Shown here piece by piece: positions 47,058 to 60,342 of a stretch of 64,000 nt of DNA. The notes below the pieces were generated by a model, which worked only from the letters and a program-made list of their open reading frames with translations, was not told where the DNA came from and did no database searches. Source of the DNA: Portulaca oleracea (lineage: Eukaryota > Streptophyta > Magnoliopsida > Caryophyllales > Portulacaceae). The stretch lies in contig CM055875.1 of the NCBI GenBank assembly GCA_029582165.1, positions 9,041,001 through 9,105,000 on the forward strand, read 5' to 3'. How positions within the stretch are numbered: the first letter of the stretch is position 1; the number at the start of each line of letters is the position of its first letter. The translations under genes were made by a program, and so were the position numbers.

Positions 47058-47817
47058 TTGTTTAATGGAAAATTGGAATCTATTAATCCAAACTTTATGT
47101 CCATTTTGATCTAACAAACCAAACTTAACTTTTTGTTAATGGCAAAGTGTACTCAACATAATATTTTTCTTAGTGAACCTCCACCAATTTTCGGTCAACG
47201 AAAAAATGACATGGAGGTTTTTTTTGCTGTTGTGGAGTGTTTTATAGGCAAAAACTAAAAAGAAAATGAAGATGGTTTGTGCTTACTTAGTTGTTAGCCC
47301 TACTTATTCAATCTTCTAATTGGGGTTTTTATTTTTTGTGTAACGCCCCGGAAATTAAATTATAGAAAGTCAAAGTCAACTAACGTTAACAGACAAAACT
47401 TAGCGGAAGACTTCAAATTTAGTTTGGGCGTCACTGCCGTATCCCCGAAGGAATACAAGGCGAGAAAGGAAAACACAACTGTTTGCTAACGGTAACTACT
47501 AACAACTCAAAACAAAACTTTAAGATTTCATAACGAAAATAATATAAAAAGATTCAAGGACTTCTAGACTCGTCGTCCTCACTTCTAATTCCCGTCCCCA
47601 GCATTTAGATCTTCACCTGAAAACAAAACATTTCAAAAATTAGGGGGAAATCTCAATAATGTCTACCCCTAACGTTTAAAACAGTTTAAGTTCATTTCAA
47701 TTCATTTTGGGGAGAGGGATCGAATCAAACGTTTTACAAACCTTTAATCCCATACTATTTCCACAACCCATCCAATCCATATTTTAATTTGCGGGCGGGA
47801 TACCAAATCCCTTAAAG

Positions 47818-47970
47818 TAACATCGCCTACCAAAGGCATCAAGAACATCGCCTACAAAAGGCATAAATAATATTGCCCACCAAAGGCATCAAAACATCGC
47901 CTACCAAAGGCAACAAGAACATCGCCCACCAAAGGCATAAATAATATCGCCTACCAAAGGCATCAAAATA
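47818..47970. repeat. Minisatellite, CATCGCCTACCAAAGGCAT unit
   Basis: Six units of about 23-28 bp with small changes (TACC/CACC, CATCAAG/CATAAATAAT), inside the 3.6-kb LTR. Confidence 0.9.
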
Positions 47971-49696
47971 CTATCCTATATCAGGGAAGGAAGCCTTGAT
48001 CTCCTGGTCCATAACCCTGCAGGTTGTTACACGACTCTCAAGTCAAACCATCCCAAGTTATCAAAACCATTAACAAAACTTCGAATAAAAGACCATCCAA
48101 TTTCTCAACTCAAATAAACCAAGATCACAATCGAATCAAAAAGATTATCAAAACAGATGGTCGTATTTCCACAAAAGTCCCCTTTCGGGATGCAATTCTC
48201 AAAATAGATTATAAAACATCAAAACACATTTAAAGAGCATCCCGGTGGGGATTAGAGCATAGACAATTACCTGAATAACGTCACAGTACAACAATAAGGA
48301 GAACACACTTGAGCTCACTATCGTCACGCACTAACTCGGGCCTAGAATAAGAATAATTATCTAATCAAAACGCGTTCTAACGAAGTTAGTATTAACTATC
48401 AACTACCTAACCGATCCCCTAGGAACACTTAGGTTCCTATCATTTATGATTTACACTTAACACATTCAAGGAATTATATAACAAGTTCACACATAAAATT
48501 TACTCAACAAATTTTTCATAAATAAAAGCAAGCAGAGGACAGATTGTAACATTCACATAAAACGGGTCACAACTCGACTTCCCGACATCCTATGGGTCTG
48601 GTTCTGGACTTTTCGGAAACCTCGGGATGTCTACTAAAACTTCTCTGTTGATGACCAAGCCCATATCAGTCCTGAAGAACTTTAAAAACACCCATCTTCC
48701 CAATTGGTCAAGATCTGACAGGTTCTAGTAAAAAGGTTATAACTCGGATTATACAAATCAAACGTTCGATCCGTAAAATTCCTATGGTTCCTAACATCTA
48801 AGGGAACCTCCAGTTAAAAGGGATCTATCAAAAGACAACTATACTAATCGTGGCAACCTGATCTTTAGACACTAACAAAACTGTCTTGTTACCGGTTCTT
48901 AATAAATTTGTAATTTCGGTTCTAACTTTTACTAATGGGTCTTGGGGTTCTAATTTGGGCTTAAAACAATAACTTAGGGTCAAAGGTATATAGTCCAACC
49001 CAACTAAGGTCCAACATTAAACTTGTAGAATTAAACTTATTTTAAAAAAAACAAGAAACACTTTAATAAAATTTTAATAAAACTTAAGTCGTACAAGAAC
49101 TATAATAATTTATTAAAACATAAAACACGTAAACAAGGTTCTAGAATTAATAAAGGTGGTTATAACATGTGGGTTTCTTTAATCAAGATTCAAGAAGGAC
49201 TTAGGAAATATAAACATAAGGAACAATATACATGTAGTTACTAATCAAGAATCTCAACAACTAATTCTTTTACTAAACTCAATCAAGATTTCTGATTTCA
49301 TTAACAAGAATTTAACTTGTAGTAGGTTAACTAATTTATTTAACAAACTTAATAAGATTTACTTTTAAAGAACAATAAAGAACATAACGATTTATTTAAC
49401 TAAAAAAAAATATTAAGAATTTACCTAGGTAATTTAATTCTCAGCTTCGTGCATACAATAATATTGTGGTCTAAATCCTAACATAATTTATAAGTTAAAG
49501 ATACAATAAACGATTCAACCCTAACGATTTAACTATTACAACCTAATCTAATTACAATTTACAACATAAAATTACATATAAAAAATAAACAAATTACACA
49601 TAACAATTAACAATTTACACATAATTACAACCAAGAAATATTTACAAATAATTTTCCCTAAATTACAAAATTACAGGAATAAAAATAATAAAACAG

Positions 49697-49741
<45 letters not shown>
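49697..49741. repeat. (AAT)n microsatellite
   Basis: About 15 AAT units followed by AAAAAA, inside the LTR. Confidence 0.95.
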
Positions 49742-49744
<3 letters not shown>

Positions 49745-50734
49745 TTTCAAAAAAAAAAAAAAGAACAATAAAGGAAAAAGAAAATCTTTAACAGTTAGGG
49801 TTAAGGTTTACGCAGGGTTTCGCAGAGGGGGGTTTCTGGCGGTTTTCCCGGCGACTGGGCGGACGGTGGTCGGGGGTGTTGGCGTCGGGGTCGAGGTCGA
49901 GGTCGGCGGTCAGGGCGTCGTCGGAAGTTGCAGTGGCAGCCGATGGTTGGGGTCGGAACAACAGCAACAGCAGCGACAACAACAATAACCACGTCTTCTC
50001 GAGTCTGAGCGACGTGTGGTGGCTCCGGTGGCTGCGACGATGGAGGCACGGTGGTCGTCCGATGTCTGGTAGTCGACGGTGGTGGTCCTGGTCGTCGGTC
50101 CTGGCCGCGGTGTAGGCTGAGAGCGAGAGGATGAGAGAGATTCAGCGAGAGAGAGGAATCAGGAAAGAGAAAAACAGAGGGAGAAGAACAGCGACGGCAG
50201 TGGTGGTTTCTGGTGGTCGGCGCGGCTGTGCTGCGGTGGCCAGCTGGTGGTGGCAGTTGCAACAACAGAGGAAGGAGAGAGATGAGATGGGAGGAGATTA
50301 GGGTTAGGGTTAGAGTGAGGGAGAAGGTTTTATATAAACAAGCCAATTTGGGCCCAACATTACTAATCCTACTCCTAATCCAACCCAAATTCTAAAATCT
50401 GATTTTTCTTTTAGAAATAATAATAACCCTATTAGTAATAAAAACAAAACTAATAATAATATTATCACTAACCACATAACAAATAAAATTCACATAATTA
50501 TTCACATAACACATTTTAATAAACACAATAATATTAATAATAATACTAATAATAAAAAGACTTAAACTAATAATACTAACACTCAAGAAATTACTGATAT
50601 ACCCTTGTTAGTCCCTCAACGGTCCTACGAGCTCAAGTGTCAGCATAAACAAACACAAACGAATAACAGTAAATAACGAAGTCAAACCTAATTACTAACG
50701 ACGTCACGGCCAACATCTTTGGATTTTTTTTCGG

Positions 50735-50953
50735 GGTTTTACATCATTACCTCCTTGAAAGAAGTTTTGTCCTTGAAACTTAAACTTAAGCCTAACGGTT
50801 CGGTAACAATAACGGTTCCGTTCTCCCTGAAACTCGAGGTTTTACATCATTACCTCCTTAAAAGAAGTTTCGTCCTCGAAACTTAAACTCAACACCAACG
50901 GTCTGTCAAAAGGGGATTAACGGTAGCTCTACCCAAAAACTCGGGGTTTTACA
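50735..50953. repeat. Tandem copies of an LTR-start/polypurine junction
   Basis: The block GTTTTACATCATTACCTCCT, which on the minus strand is a polypurine tract followed by the LTR start TGTAAAACC, occurs at about 50,737 and 50,838. A third TGTAAAACCCCG start closes the element at 50,953. Units are about 100 bp. Confidence 0.8.
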
Positions 50954-51149
50954 TTTTGCCTAATAAAACATTCCACATCAGCAAAAAAACCTCCATGTCA
51001 TTTTTTCGTTGACCGAAAATTGGTGGAGGTTCACTAAGAAAAATATTATGTTAAGTACAGTTTGCCATTAACAAAAAGTTAAGTTTGGTTTGTTAGAACA
51101 AAATGGACATAAAGTTTGGATTATTAGATTCCAATTTTCCTTGTTTAAT

Positions 51150-53570
51150 TCAAATAATTAAACACATCGATCTATCTTTATAGACATTAGCTCTTAGATT
51201 GCATTGAGCACTTTCGAGGTCCTTTCAAATATGAGAATCTATGTACCTTTAGCCTTAGAGCATTAGGTGAGAAAGGTCATTTTCAATTTTGAGTGTGTCA
51301 TCACATACTAGACCAAACAGGACAACTAGCTCCCACTGAATTTCTAGCAACTTCAAGAATATCGGGATTCTTTAGAATATAAAATCTTTTGATCACTTGA
51401 TCAACCATTGATCTTTAACTCCATGCCAAAACTGACTGTCACAACTGACTGTTCTCAGCTTGTGGACTTTCCTCACAATTTTGGGAACCTCAAAACTTCT
51501 AGGACGTGTCTTATACACTCCTGGTTTCTGAAATTAAATCCATGAAAGAAAGTTTCAATGTCCTTTTGCCAAAAATCATAGTCATACTATGTGGTTATGG
51601 CTAGGAGTATCCTAATGGACTTGTGGGTTATGGGCCCACAACTGGTTAAAGGTCTACTTCACAGTAAAAAACGTAGATCATTAAAAACCAGTAAGGCCTA
51701 ATAACAACCCAATTAAACCATCCATGTCGATTTATTACAATAATGATCCACTTGGTCTCCTGATGGCTTTAATGTATTCTGGAAAGATTTCCAAGTTCAA
51801 AACTTGGTTGTGTTACATGGTGTCCATTTCGGAATTATATGACTCTAAGCCATTTGATAGAATCCAGTCTTTCAAAGACTGCTTTGTAGGTGGTAGACTT
51901 ATTACTTCCAAAAGTAATACACATGTGTCAGCAACTAGATAACCAGATCTCTTAAGCTGACGCACCTGTCTACCCAACCTACCAAAAGGTTGTTCCATAA
52001 GTTCTGCATTCAACCAGACCTCAACTCTTTGAGTCTGGTCCTCAAACACTTTTGACCCTCATCCATCTAAATCTTAACTACTTGAATCTCAACTCACACT
52101 TGCTGACTTTCAGGAAGTGTTTTGAGTGAGAGTAGTAGGGTGTTATGGATAGGAAGGGGAGAACTAGTTTGTGACTCATGAACTTCAGTAAGTTCATAAA
52201 ATCTCTCCCACTCTTTCTCTTAGAGATACACCCTGTCTCTAAGGAGAAAGCTTTGGAGGCACAAACGCATCTTCACTAGAACGATTGCATAAGAAGAACT
52301 TTTAGTTCCTTTTGGACAATCCATAAAGAACAAACTTTTGATATGAGTGCAAGATAGCCAATAGGTCAAACCTATTGATGATTCTCGCTACTTCAAATCA
52401 AAATAGACAGATAAGGAACAATTCCTCTCCATATCCCATATGGTGTCTTTCTAACAGCTTTGAAGATAGAAAAGTTCAGAACAGACATACAATTATCAAG
52501 AACAAGCCCTCAAAAGCAAACATAAGACTTTTGACTCAAGAATCATCGATCATACCTTAACTTATAGGGTATGATTTCTTTCCTTTTCAAACTTACCATC
52601 AACCATGGCGTTCTTGAAGGAATGAGATCCGCGAAACGATTTCATGATCTCTTCGATGAAAACTAAACTCTTAACTTAAAACTTCAGCACCTTGTCTCAC
52701 ACGAAGGGCTTTAGTTTAACTCACTAAGCAGTTCTCATACTTCATTTAGGAAATCTTTAAACTCTTTAAAGGATTCCAAATCATGACACATTAAGTGGCA
52801 TAACCATGTCCACTAGAATTGTCATACAACATAATGAAGTATTATCGCCCATTTTGGTACTAGTCTTTGGTATAGCCAAATACATCACATATGTACCAGC
52901 CATAAACCATTTACTAGTCCGCTCACCAAATTAAATGAAAAGGTAATAAAGTCATTTGTCCTATTAAATATACTTTGCAAACACCCAGTGTTTCAAAGTC
53001 CAACCAATCCAAGCTGCCTACTTGAAGCAGCATATGGATCCTGATCAGATTAAAATGACTTAAGTGGAAAACCAAAAATCGATGGTTTGAGTCACTTATT
53101 TTGCATTTAATGTGATGAATATGTTTATCTTAATCCAAAATATACTAGTCATTCAACAAATGCTAGTATCAAGATAGATTCATTCCTTAGAAATTAAAGC
53201 ATCACCTTTACAATTTCAAAAGGAATAAGCATCCATTCCAAATCCCAAAACAGAAATCTAATTTTTGATTAATTACATGAACCAACAACTATTGAGCTCA
53301 AGTACTCATTTGGAAGGAAGAGATAAACCAAAATCTTAAAGCATAAACTAGCAACTACTTGCTTGTCTCTCATGCCAAGATCAATTCTTATCCTTGCTGT
53401 CCCATCCACTTTTCAGCTTCCATCCTACACATTTCAACAAATGTAAGATTTAAGCTGGTATCCAATACTCAAAAGTAGAGACATTTAGGATATATTCAAT
53501 CACATATGTACATGATCCAAAAGGTTCCAATTCTCAAGCTCCAAGCTTGTCATGTACTCTGGGCAAGCCT
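51150..53570 (-). pseudogene. Copia-2 pol remains, 5' part
   Basis: Continues Copia-2 after the MULE. No long frame. Fragments show the expected order upstream of the 3' part, but stops are frequent and I could not fix domain borders. Confidence 0.55.
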
Positions 53571-54296
53571 TCACTTGGAGATCTTGAGCTTGCGCATCAG
53601 CCTTACGCTAGCTTTCATGATCTTGGATGCTCTTCTTGACTTAGCAGACCTTCTGTGTCGCTTTCCCTTCTTGACCTTTAAATCGATCTTGTAAGCCTCG
53701 TTAGAAGCAATCAAGTCTTTCTCTGCCGCTATGAGCATCTCCTGTAGCTTCAACAAGCTATATTCATGCCCTTGCCTGATATAATCCATCGTAAAAGATT
53801 GGAATCCATTGTGCAATGAGTTCAGGATGATGTCAACAACCAAGATAGGATCAAGAGGAAAGCCCATCCAATTCATGTTGTTGAAGTGAATAATTATCTT
53901 CAACACATGTGGCCCTACAGGTTTCGAGTTGTAGATCTTGTTAAAAGTCTCATGTCTTTCTTGTATGATCTGTTTCATATACAGAGATTTACAGAGCGAG
54001 ACAATATCGAAAGACGACATGCCCACATAATACTTTTGGAGCAAAGGAGACATACTACCCAAGATCAACTTAGCCACATAGGTATCGTCATCACAATGAC
54101 GTTTCCAATTGGCTTTATCAACTTCCGAGGCATTATCAGCAGGGCGGTCGCCCTTACATATGTCAAGCACATACTCTTTCTGCTCAGCCTTGAGAACATT
54201 TCTCAAATACTTGACCCAATTCAAATAATTGGATCTAGTGAGCTTCTCCTTCTCAAGGAGGTAATGATCAATAAACATTTTGAATCTACAAGCCAA
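53571..54296 (-). CDS. Copia gag (UBN2-type), Copia-2
   Basis: 241 codons without a stop, starting at ATG 54,296. The N-terminal LTRSNYLNWVKYLRNVLKAE, then DTYVAKLILGSM and ERHETFNKIYN, are typical of the gag_UBN2 domain of plant Copia elements, which forms the virus-like particle in the cytoplasm. The end is basic (KKGKRHRRSAKSRRASK). The CCHC knuckle expected further on is not in this frame. It is the only intact frame of either Copia copy. Confidence 0.88.
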   Translation of the reverse strand: MACRFKMFIDHYLLEKEKLTRSNYLNWVKYLRNVLKAEQKEYVLDICKGDRPADNASEVDKANWKRHCDDDTYVAKLILGSMSPLLQKYYVGMSSFDIVSLCKSLYMKQIIQERHETFNKIYNSKPVGPHVLKIIIHFNNMNWMGFPLDPILVVDIILNSLHNGFQSFTMDYIRQGHEYSLLKLQEMLIAAEKDLIASNEAYKIDLKVKKGKRHRRSAKSRRASKIMKASVRLMRKLKISK

Positions 54297-54628
54297 AACG
54301 ATTCAATTAGGATTTAAACATTAATAAACTCTGGAAATTAAACCGATTTTAATTTCAACATTAAAACACACTTAACTCTCAATTAGTGTTTCAATGTAAC
54401 CAAGACCCAACAGGCACAAATCGACATCGAGTGAGCTTTGGCCCAAACAAACCTCGTGTCAGATCGCCTAAGGTAGATCATTTCATGATCAATCATTTTA
54501 AACGATTCTTGGCGAGAGTGTGTGTATCTTATACATCACCTCTCTCTGTTGCTCGTGACTCTAGACCCTCTAGCCCGTCATTATGGACAGACCTGACTCT
54601 CACCCAACAATTGTTACCAATCCATGGA

Positions 54629-54965
54629 TGAGTGAACTAGAAGTTCGCTCTAATATTGATCATGTTATTTAATTTTATTAGTTAACGAGAAGTTCCATCC
54701 AATAATAAGAATTTAGTCTTATTTTCATTAGTGAACCTGAAGTTCACTCTAATGGTAAGAATTTTATCTAGTTTTATTAGTGACCACAAGTTCACTCTGA
54801 TATTGAAAAAAAAAGGATTACTTATCTCATTCGTGAACCAAAAAATCATCCTACCACTAATATTGAGTTTTGTTTCTGTTGATTACACGTATTAATGGTG
54901 AACCACAAGTTCACTCCAATCATTGAAGCTCCATATAATCTCGTTATTGAACCAGAAGTTCGCAT
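54629..54965. repeat. 50-bp tandem repeat with a palindromic core
   Basis: Seven units start at about 54,632, 54,681, 54,731, 54,780, 54,833, 54,898 and 54,948. Each has a core of the form GTGAACNNNNAGTTCAC or GTGAACCACAAGTTCAC, with 6-bp arms; units 2, 5 and 7 are partly decayed. AT-rich linkers (TTTATTAG) separate the cores. It abuts the truncated end of Copia-2. Confidence 0.85.
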
Positions 54966-55128
54966 TCCTGCCAATTAGAGTATAGAGTTGTTAATTGGCA
55001 TAAGGATTGTTGAAAGGTGATGATAGTATACTTGCGATTGGTAAAGTTTATATCGTCGGTTAAATTTAGTATTTTGTTACAAGTGTGGACTTTAATGTTT
55101 AAATGAGAAATGTACATAATTTTGACAT

Positions 55129-55380
55129 ATGAGATCATTAGAACCACCAAATGGTTTTGTCCCATTCCCTAAAGTGAATGTGGCTGGATATAAACTCAAG
55201 AATCGGGAGCAAAACAAAGGTCACGCCAGTAGACGTGACAGTCGACATAGTCGTGATCATAGTCATGATCATAGTCATGGTAATCTTTTAAAAGATGATA
55301 TCCCTACCAGGAGCAAGAATACGGAATTGAAAAGCATGAATGATACAAAAGTGCGAAATGAATTATTAGCGAGGAACTGA
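55129..55380 (+). pseudogene. Copia-type gag scrap
   Basis: 83 codons, with NGFVPFPKVNVAGYKLK near the start and a Arg/Asp/His-rich run (SRHSRDHSHDHSHG) after it. The VPFPK..NVAGYK segment resembles a stretch found before the zinc knuckle in gag of several plant retroelements. No flanking domains, so it is a fragment. It could also be a chance frame. Confidence 0.4.
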
Positions 55381-55943
55381 AATGGAAACGACACGTACCT
55401 GTTGCACGTCATAATATCTTGTTGAACATTATCAAACTTAATAAAAAAAAAGCACAAGATATTATTTTATAAACTTTGGATAGTAAGTGATATTATTGTT
55501 TATGTAACAACCGAGATTATAATGATTTTGGATAATCTAAATTATTTTCGTAAGTGTTTTTATTAACTATTGTGTCATCCAATCAAGTATGAACAGTTAA
55601 ATTTCACATCTTGAATCACCCCAAATAGCTTCCCGAAAATTATTTTTGTTACAATTCAGATTCAAAAATTTATTTTGTTAACAAAATAATAACAATAACG
55701 ATAACGATAAATTTTGGTATCACAAGTTCTTCTTTCTTCTTCTTTTCCACCGTCCCCTATTCTTTTTTCTTCTTTTCTTCTTTTTTTCTATGCTCCACCG
55801 CCCTCGCTCCCCTATTTCTTCTTCATCTTTCTTCTTCTTTCCTCCATTTCGCCGCCCATGTACACAAAATTCAAGCCATCCTGACTTTTAGTAGCCAACT
55901 CACCTCAATCTAGAATTCAACTCCAATTTTTCTTCTACAATCT

Positions 55944-55981
<38 letters not shown>

Positions 55982-56689
55982 CCCACACCCTCATCAGATT
56001 TACTCAATAAAGCATTCAAAAAGCAAGTCGTATTAGCAATTGATTACCCACTCCACCCTCATCCATTACCACCTCTGCCTACCTACCCGCCGACAACAAC
56101 CCAATACCACCACCTTTGCCACCAGCGCCACCAAGAGATACTCGACCACCGCCCAAAAAAATCGTACAAAACCTCACCGACCAAATGACCTTGTTAAATC
56201 ACTGAATTCCAAAATTGTCCCAGCTGCTTGATGCTTGCCCTTCCTGAATCAAACAGGTTGTAGAAATTGTCCTAGCATAGCAGTCACTTGTACTCCTCGA
56301 TCAGTGGTTATTGATGACCTTATGAACACATAGAGACCACCAAATGTCATTGCCTTACACTGTTGCAGCTTGTACCAGACCTTGAAGCAGACATGAACCC
56401 TGATTTCACAGGTTGGGGTTCTGCCAAGGTCCAATTGCATCAATTGGACTTAGGTTCTAAGGCCAAAGCTACCTCCTGTACAGGATCCTGGGGTGATCAC
56501 ATTGCTCCTATTTGTAGCTTCAAAATTACCCTAGGACCTGTCTTCCCTTACTATATTATTCTTGCGGTAGAAGGGACTTAATCCCTCCTGAATTCCCAGC
56601 TAGATCCCATTGTATGAAGGACCTGCTGAGGACCTTAGGAAAGATAGTCCTCTCCTGGACCCTTGTTGTGCCAACCAACAATGCTGATG
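55381..56689. other. Unassigned region with an (AT)n run
   Basis: Contains T-rich stretches (55,725-55,850), an (AT)16 run at 55,946-55,979 and a higher-GC block (56,220-56,690). That block has protein-like composition in several frames (for example a 72-codon frame at 56,363-56,581), but no domain I recognise. It could be a captured gene fragment inside the left transposon copy. Confidence 0.4.
55946..55979. repeat. (AT)n microsatellite
   Basis: An uninterrupted AT run. Confidence 0.95.
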
Positions 56690-59600
56690 TAGATGGACCT
56701 CCATCAAACGTGCACATCAAGTACAACAAGTATAACAAGCGGACATCAAGTTACATACAAAGTGGATATCAAGTTACATACCAAGTGGATATCAAAATAT
56801 AATAAAATGAACAAGTATAACAAGCAGGAGAAATAAACCATTATCAGTATTAATTGATAATATTTCTTATGAGAATAACAAATATTTTCATCGTGGACAT
56901 CACGTATTTTCATTGTGGACATCACGTATTTTCATTGTGGACATCAAAATATAACAAACGAAATCAAGTTTTTCCCATTGGAGACATAAGCATTTCATCG
57001 GGGACATCAAGTATTTCGATTAGGAACATCAATTTTTTTTTCTTTCTGTTGCCTGCTCTTTCTCTCCCCTTCCTACGATCAGATGAATCTTTTTCCCTCT
57101 ATTCTTCCTTTTGCCTTCTTCGTCCATTCAGTATGTTTAAAATGAAAAAGTGACTCCTAGCCTTCCTTTCATGTTGGCATCCAACAGACTCCCTTTTTTC
57201 TTTTTTTTTTCCCTTCTACAACCGTCATCAATATCACGTTCACCTCTTTCTTAAAGTGGACATCAAGCATTACCGACATGGACATCAAGTAGAATAGCAG
57301 GGGACATAAGTATTACAACAAGGGATATCAAGAATCACATTATTGGTACACAATACACTCAAGCATAACAATAGGGGACATCAAGAATAATATCAGTGGA
57401 CATTAAAACTAATAGCAGTGGACATCAATTATGACAGTAAGGAACATTCTGTATTAACATTATTGGCATATAATACACACAAGCATAACGACAAGAGCAT
57501 CAACAATAACAGAAGTGAACATCAAGTATTATCAATATAGTCATCAAATATAACAAGGGACATCAAGTATTATCAATATGGACAACCAATACAATAGCAT
57601 GGGGACATCATGCACTATCATTATGGACACACATTACATTAAGTAGCCTTCTATAGTGACTCCTAGCCTTCCATACACGTCGTTATGCAGTAACCTTACT
57701 TATTTTTTTTTTAGATACATAATAATCAATTTCAGGTTTAAACAATTCCTCATGCTTCATTAAATGCCTTCATTATAATATTTTCATTGTTAACATATTA
57801 CATTATATTGTTTGATAAGTCATGGACATCAAAAAAACATGGATGTGGACATCCAACAAAACAACAATGGATATCCAACATTGTCGCTGCAGACATCAAC
57901 CATTACCAATGTACACATCAAGTATAACTTAATGATAGACATGAACACATCACCATTTTTCTGCAAATGCATCCAACAAATGTGTTTTTGGGTACCAACA
58001 CAAACTATGTTCTGATAGAAAGGAAGAAGAAAAATACAAGAGAAAACTAAACAACACGCCGAGTATTATTCATTACACTGACATAACAAACATTAAAAAG
58101 AGATTAAACTATTGGATTACACAATCTACTACGTAATCCCAAAACAAAAGTCCATTATCTCACAAACTTGAATCAGATGGGCGGAAGTGACTTGGTTTCA
58201 TCCCAATGGGAAGCCTTGTTGTACGCATGGTTCTTCAGTTTATTGTCTTCATGCATAATCATATTATGACAATACCACTTCCTCAATGCTTCCAAATAAT
58301 TTTTCTACAATGAAACACAAGTTGTTGCTTATCCTATTGTGGAACGAGGATTCATCTACAGTAGAATCTGCACCCTCGATCTAAGTAGGGGCCACCTCAG
58401 ATGACGTTATCATAACATGTGAGCGGACTGAACTTGAACTATCTTCCACTTCATTAATTACGAACGAAAAATCCTTAACTATTGATGCGACCACATCTCG
58501 AGGATCTCCAAAACAAGTGGGGCTATGCTGATGCCTGGTCAACAACCCACAAAGCATCAGTATTCCCACCAACTAATATTGAGCGGTTTCAACATGTACA
58601 ATCACTATGGTCATATTACGTAACAACAGTGGACATCGAGCATGTCGAGTGTAGACATCAAACATGTGGACATTAAACATGGGACATCAACCGTTATCAA
58701 TGGGGACATTAACCATGACCAATGTACACATCAGCTATAGCAAAATTGTATACACAAACATCATCATTAAATGTCTAATTTTCTTGACCTTAATGTCTAG
58801 TTTGACAACATGTATAGTGAGTATGGCCATAAATACGTAACAACAGTGGACATCGCATCATGATTATGGATATTAAACAAAGTGGATGTGGACATCAAGC
58901 ATGACAACAACAGGCATCAACCATTATTACTGTGGACGTCAACCAATACCAATGTGCACATCAAGTACAACATAACAACATACACACCCATCACCAATTT
59001 TCCTAATGTCCATTTTCCCATACTTTAACGTCCACTATGACCTCACTTGATGTCCACACTGAATTCAAATTTCGCAAAAAAAAGAAAAAAAAACCTTTAA
59101 CTTACGCAAAAACACACCTTACTTGATGTCCACACTGTGCAAACCATGAGATGTAAGACACAAGTAAACTTCGTGGTGACCCTCTCCCGCTTGTGTGAGG
59201 ACATCAGACTTTCACAATGAATTTCTTCACCAAATATCCGCAATTGTTTTTTTTTTTAAATTTTACAATGAATTTCTTCACCAAATTTTCCAATTATCCC
59301 TAATGTCCACTTTAATGACCTTAATGTCCCCTTAAGCAAAACCTTATGTCCACTTTAAATGACCTTAATGTCCTTTTTGGCAGACTGACTTACCTTACTT
59401 CCTTTGCGTACACAACAAAATTAAATCTGCCAGTATCGATGTCTCTGTTGCAAAAAACCTACGAAGAGTATGAACATAACATATTAATTAATGATCCATT
59501 ATCAACACCATTCAATTAAACCTTAAAAACTGGAGGAAAAAAATGGATTCCACCATACCTTAAACTACCGCCAGCAAACAATAAACGAAAAGCCCTCTTC

Positions 59601-59932
59601 CCTACCGACGACGACAAAAAAAAATCATCCGGAATTCGAAAATTTGGACGAATTCGAAAATTTGGGGAGTATCAAATTGGAAGTAGAAGAGTTACATGGG
59701 AGTTTCTTTCTCTCCCATGTGTGTTTTGGAAATTGGCAAGGCGCCGTCATTAATTCAATTTCCCTCTTTTTTTTCTCTCTTTCATTATTGCAGCACGTGA
59801 GGGGCCTCTTAGATGGGTAAAAAAAAAAGCTAAACTCCCCTTTTATTCTCATCCATAGATTGAAGATCCAATGGTCCATAATCCCAATGCTCACATGCTT
59901 ACACAAACCCAATGCTCATATTATCACTTCCC
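56690..59932 (+). mobile_element. FAR1-type MULE family, left copy (right-hand part)
   Basis: The right end is TATCACTTCCC at 59,932, which inverted reads GGGAAGTGATAATATGAGCA and matches the ends of the 213-bp MITE. The arm of about 150 bp (59,782-59,932) is inverted relative to 60,006-60,155. Many GGACATCAAG boxes fill 56,690-57,960 and 58,620-59,400. A non-repetitive block at about 57,965-58,215 is repeated, in the same orientation, in the right copy at about 63,675-63,950. The left end was not found. No transposase is visible here. A minus-strand 63-codon frame (58,572-58,381) is Ser/Val-rich and unassigned. Confidence 0.75.
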
Positions 59933-59937
59933 TATAC

Positions 59938-60005
<68 letters not shown>
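59933..60005. repeat. (TACA)n(TA)n microsatellite between two element ends
   Basis: Three TACA units, then about 28 TA, bounded on both sides by inverted transposon termini. Confidence 0.95.
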
Positions 60006-60007
<2 letters not shown>

Positions 60008-60262
60008 GAAGTGATCATATGAGCATTGTGTTTATGTGAGCATGTGAGAATTAGGAATGTGAACCCTTGGATCTTGAATCAATGGATGGGAAAAAAAGGA
60101 GGAGTTTAGCTTTTTTTTCACCCTTTTGACAAGCCATCACGTGACAGCAGTAAATGAAGGAGCAGAAAAAGGGGGGGGGGGGAATGAATTGCCTGTATTG
60201 GGAAGGGAAAACGTGGGTGAATAACAATTATGATGAGACCTATTGGAAATAAAAAAAACAAA

Positions 60263-60263
<1 letters not shown>

Positions 60264-60339
<76 letters not shown>
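60264..60339. repeat. (GA)n microsatellite
   Basis: About 38 GA units. The LSLSLS/REREREREE frames read from it on both strands are artefacts of this run. Confidence 0.97.

Positions 60340-60342
<3 letters not shown>

Larger units (their letters stand above)
47339..50953 (-). mobile_element. 3.6-kb Gypsy LTR with duplicated end
   Basis: TGTAACGCCCCGG at 47,339 and CGGGGTTTTACA at 50,953 are flanked by TTTTG (47,334-47,338 and 50,954-50,958). On the minus strand it has a TATA box (TTTATATAAAA, about 50,328-50,338) followed by a C/T-rich leader, so it is an LTR in minus orientation. The minus-strand 195-codon frame at 50,388-49,801 is low-complexity GC-rich leader, not a gene. No polyprotein lies in it. 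It is best read as a solo LTR with a scrap of internal sequence at its start. Confidence 0.8.
47067..51140. mobile_element. MULE with a Gypsy LTR inside
   Basis: TIRs of about 180 bp (47,067-47,250 and about 50,960-51,140) start GGAAAATTGGAATCTA. The 9-bp target duplication TTGTTTAAT lies at 47,058-47,066 and 51,141-51,149. Apart from the 3.6-kb LTR insertion the element is only about 460 bp, so it was a non-autonomous MITE-like copy before it was hit. Confidence 0.92.
44704..54640 (-). mobile_element. Copia-2: minus-strand relative of Copia-1, truncated
   Basis: LTR, polypurine tract, degenerate pol, gag and gag leader follow in the order expected for a minus-strand Copia element, and the leader matches Copia-1. 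Similarity ends near 54,640, so the 5' LTR and most of the leader are missing. A MULE (47,067-51,140) interrupts the pol region, with a 9-bp target duplication. Confidence 0.8.

Noticed and set aside
49801..50388. 195-aa minus-strand Pro/Arg/Ser-rich frame
   Set aside because: GC-rich leader downstream of an LTR TATA box, low complexity, no domain.
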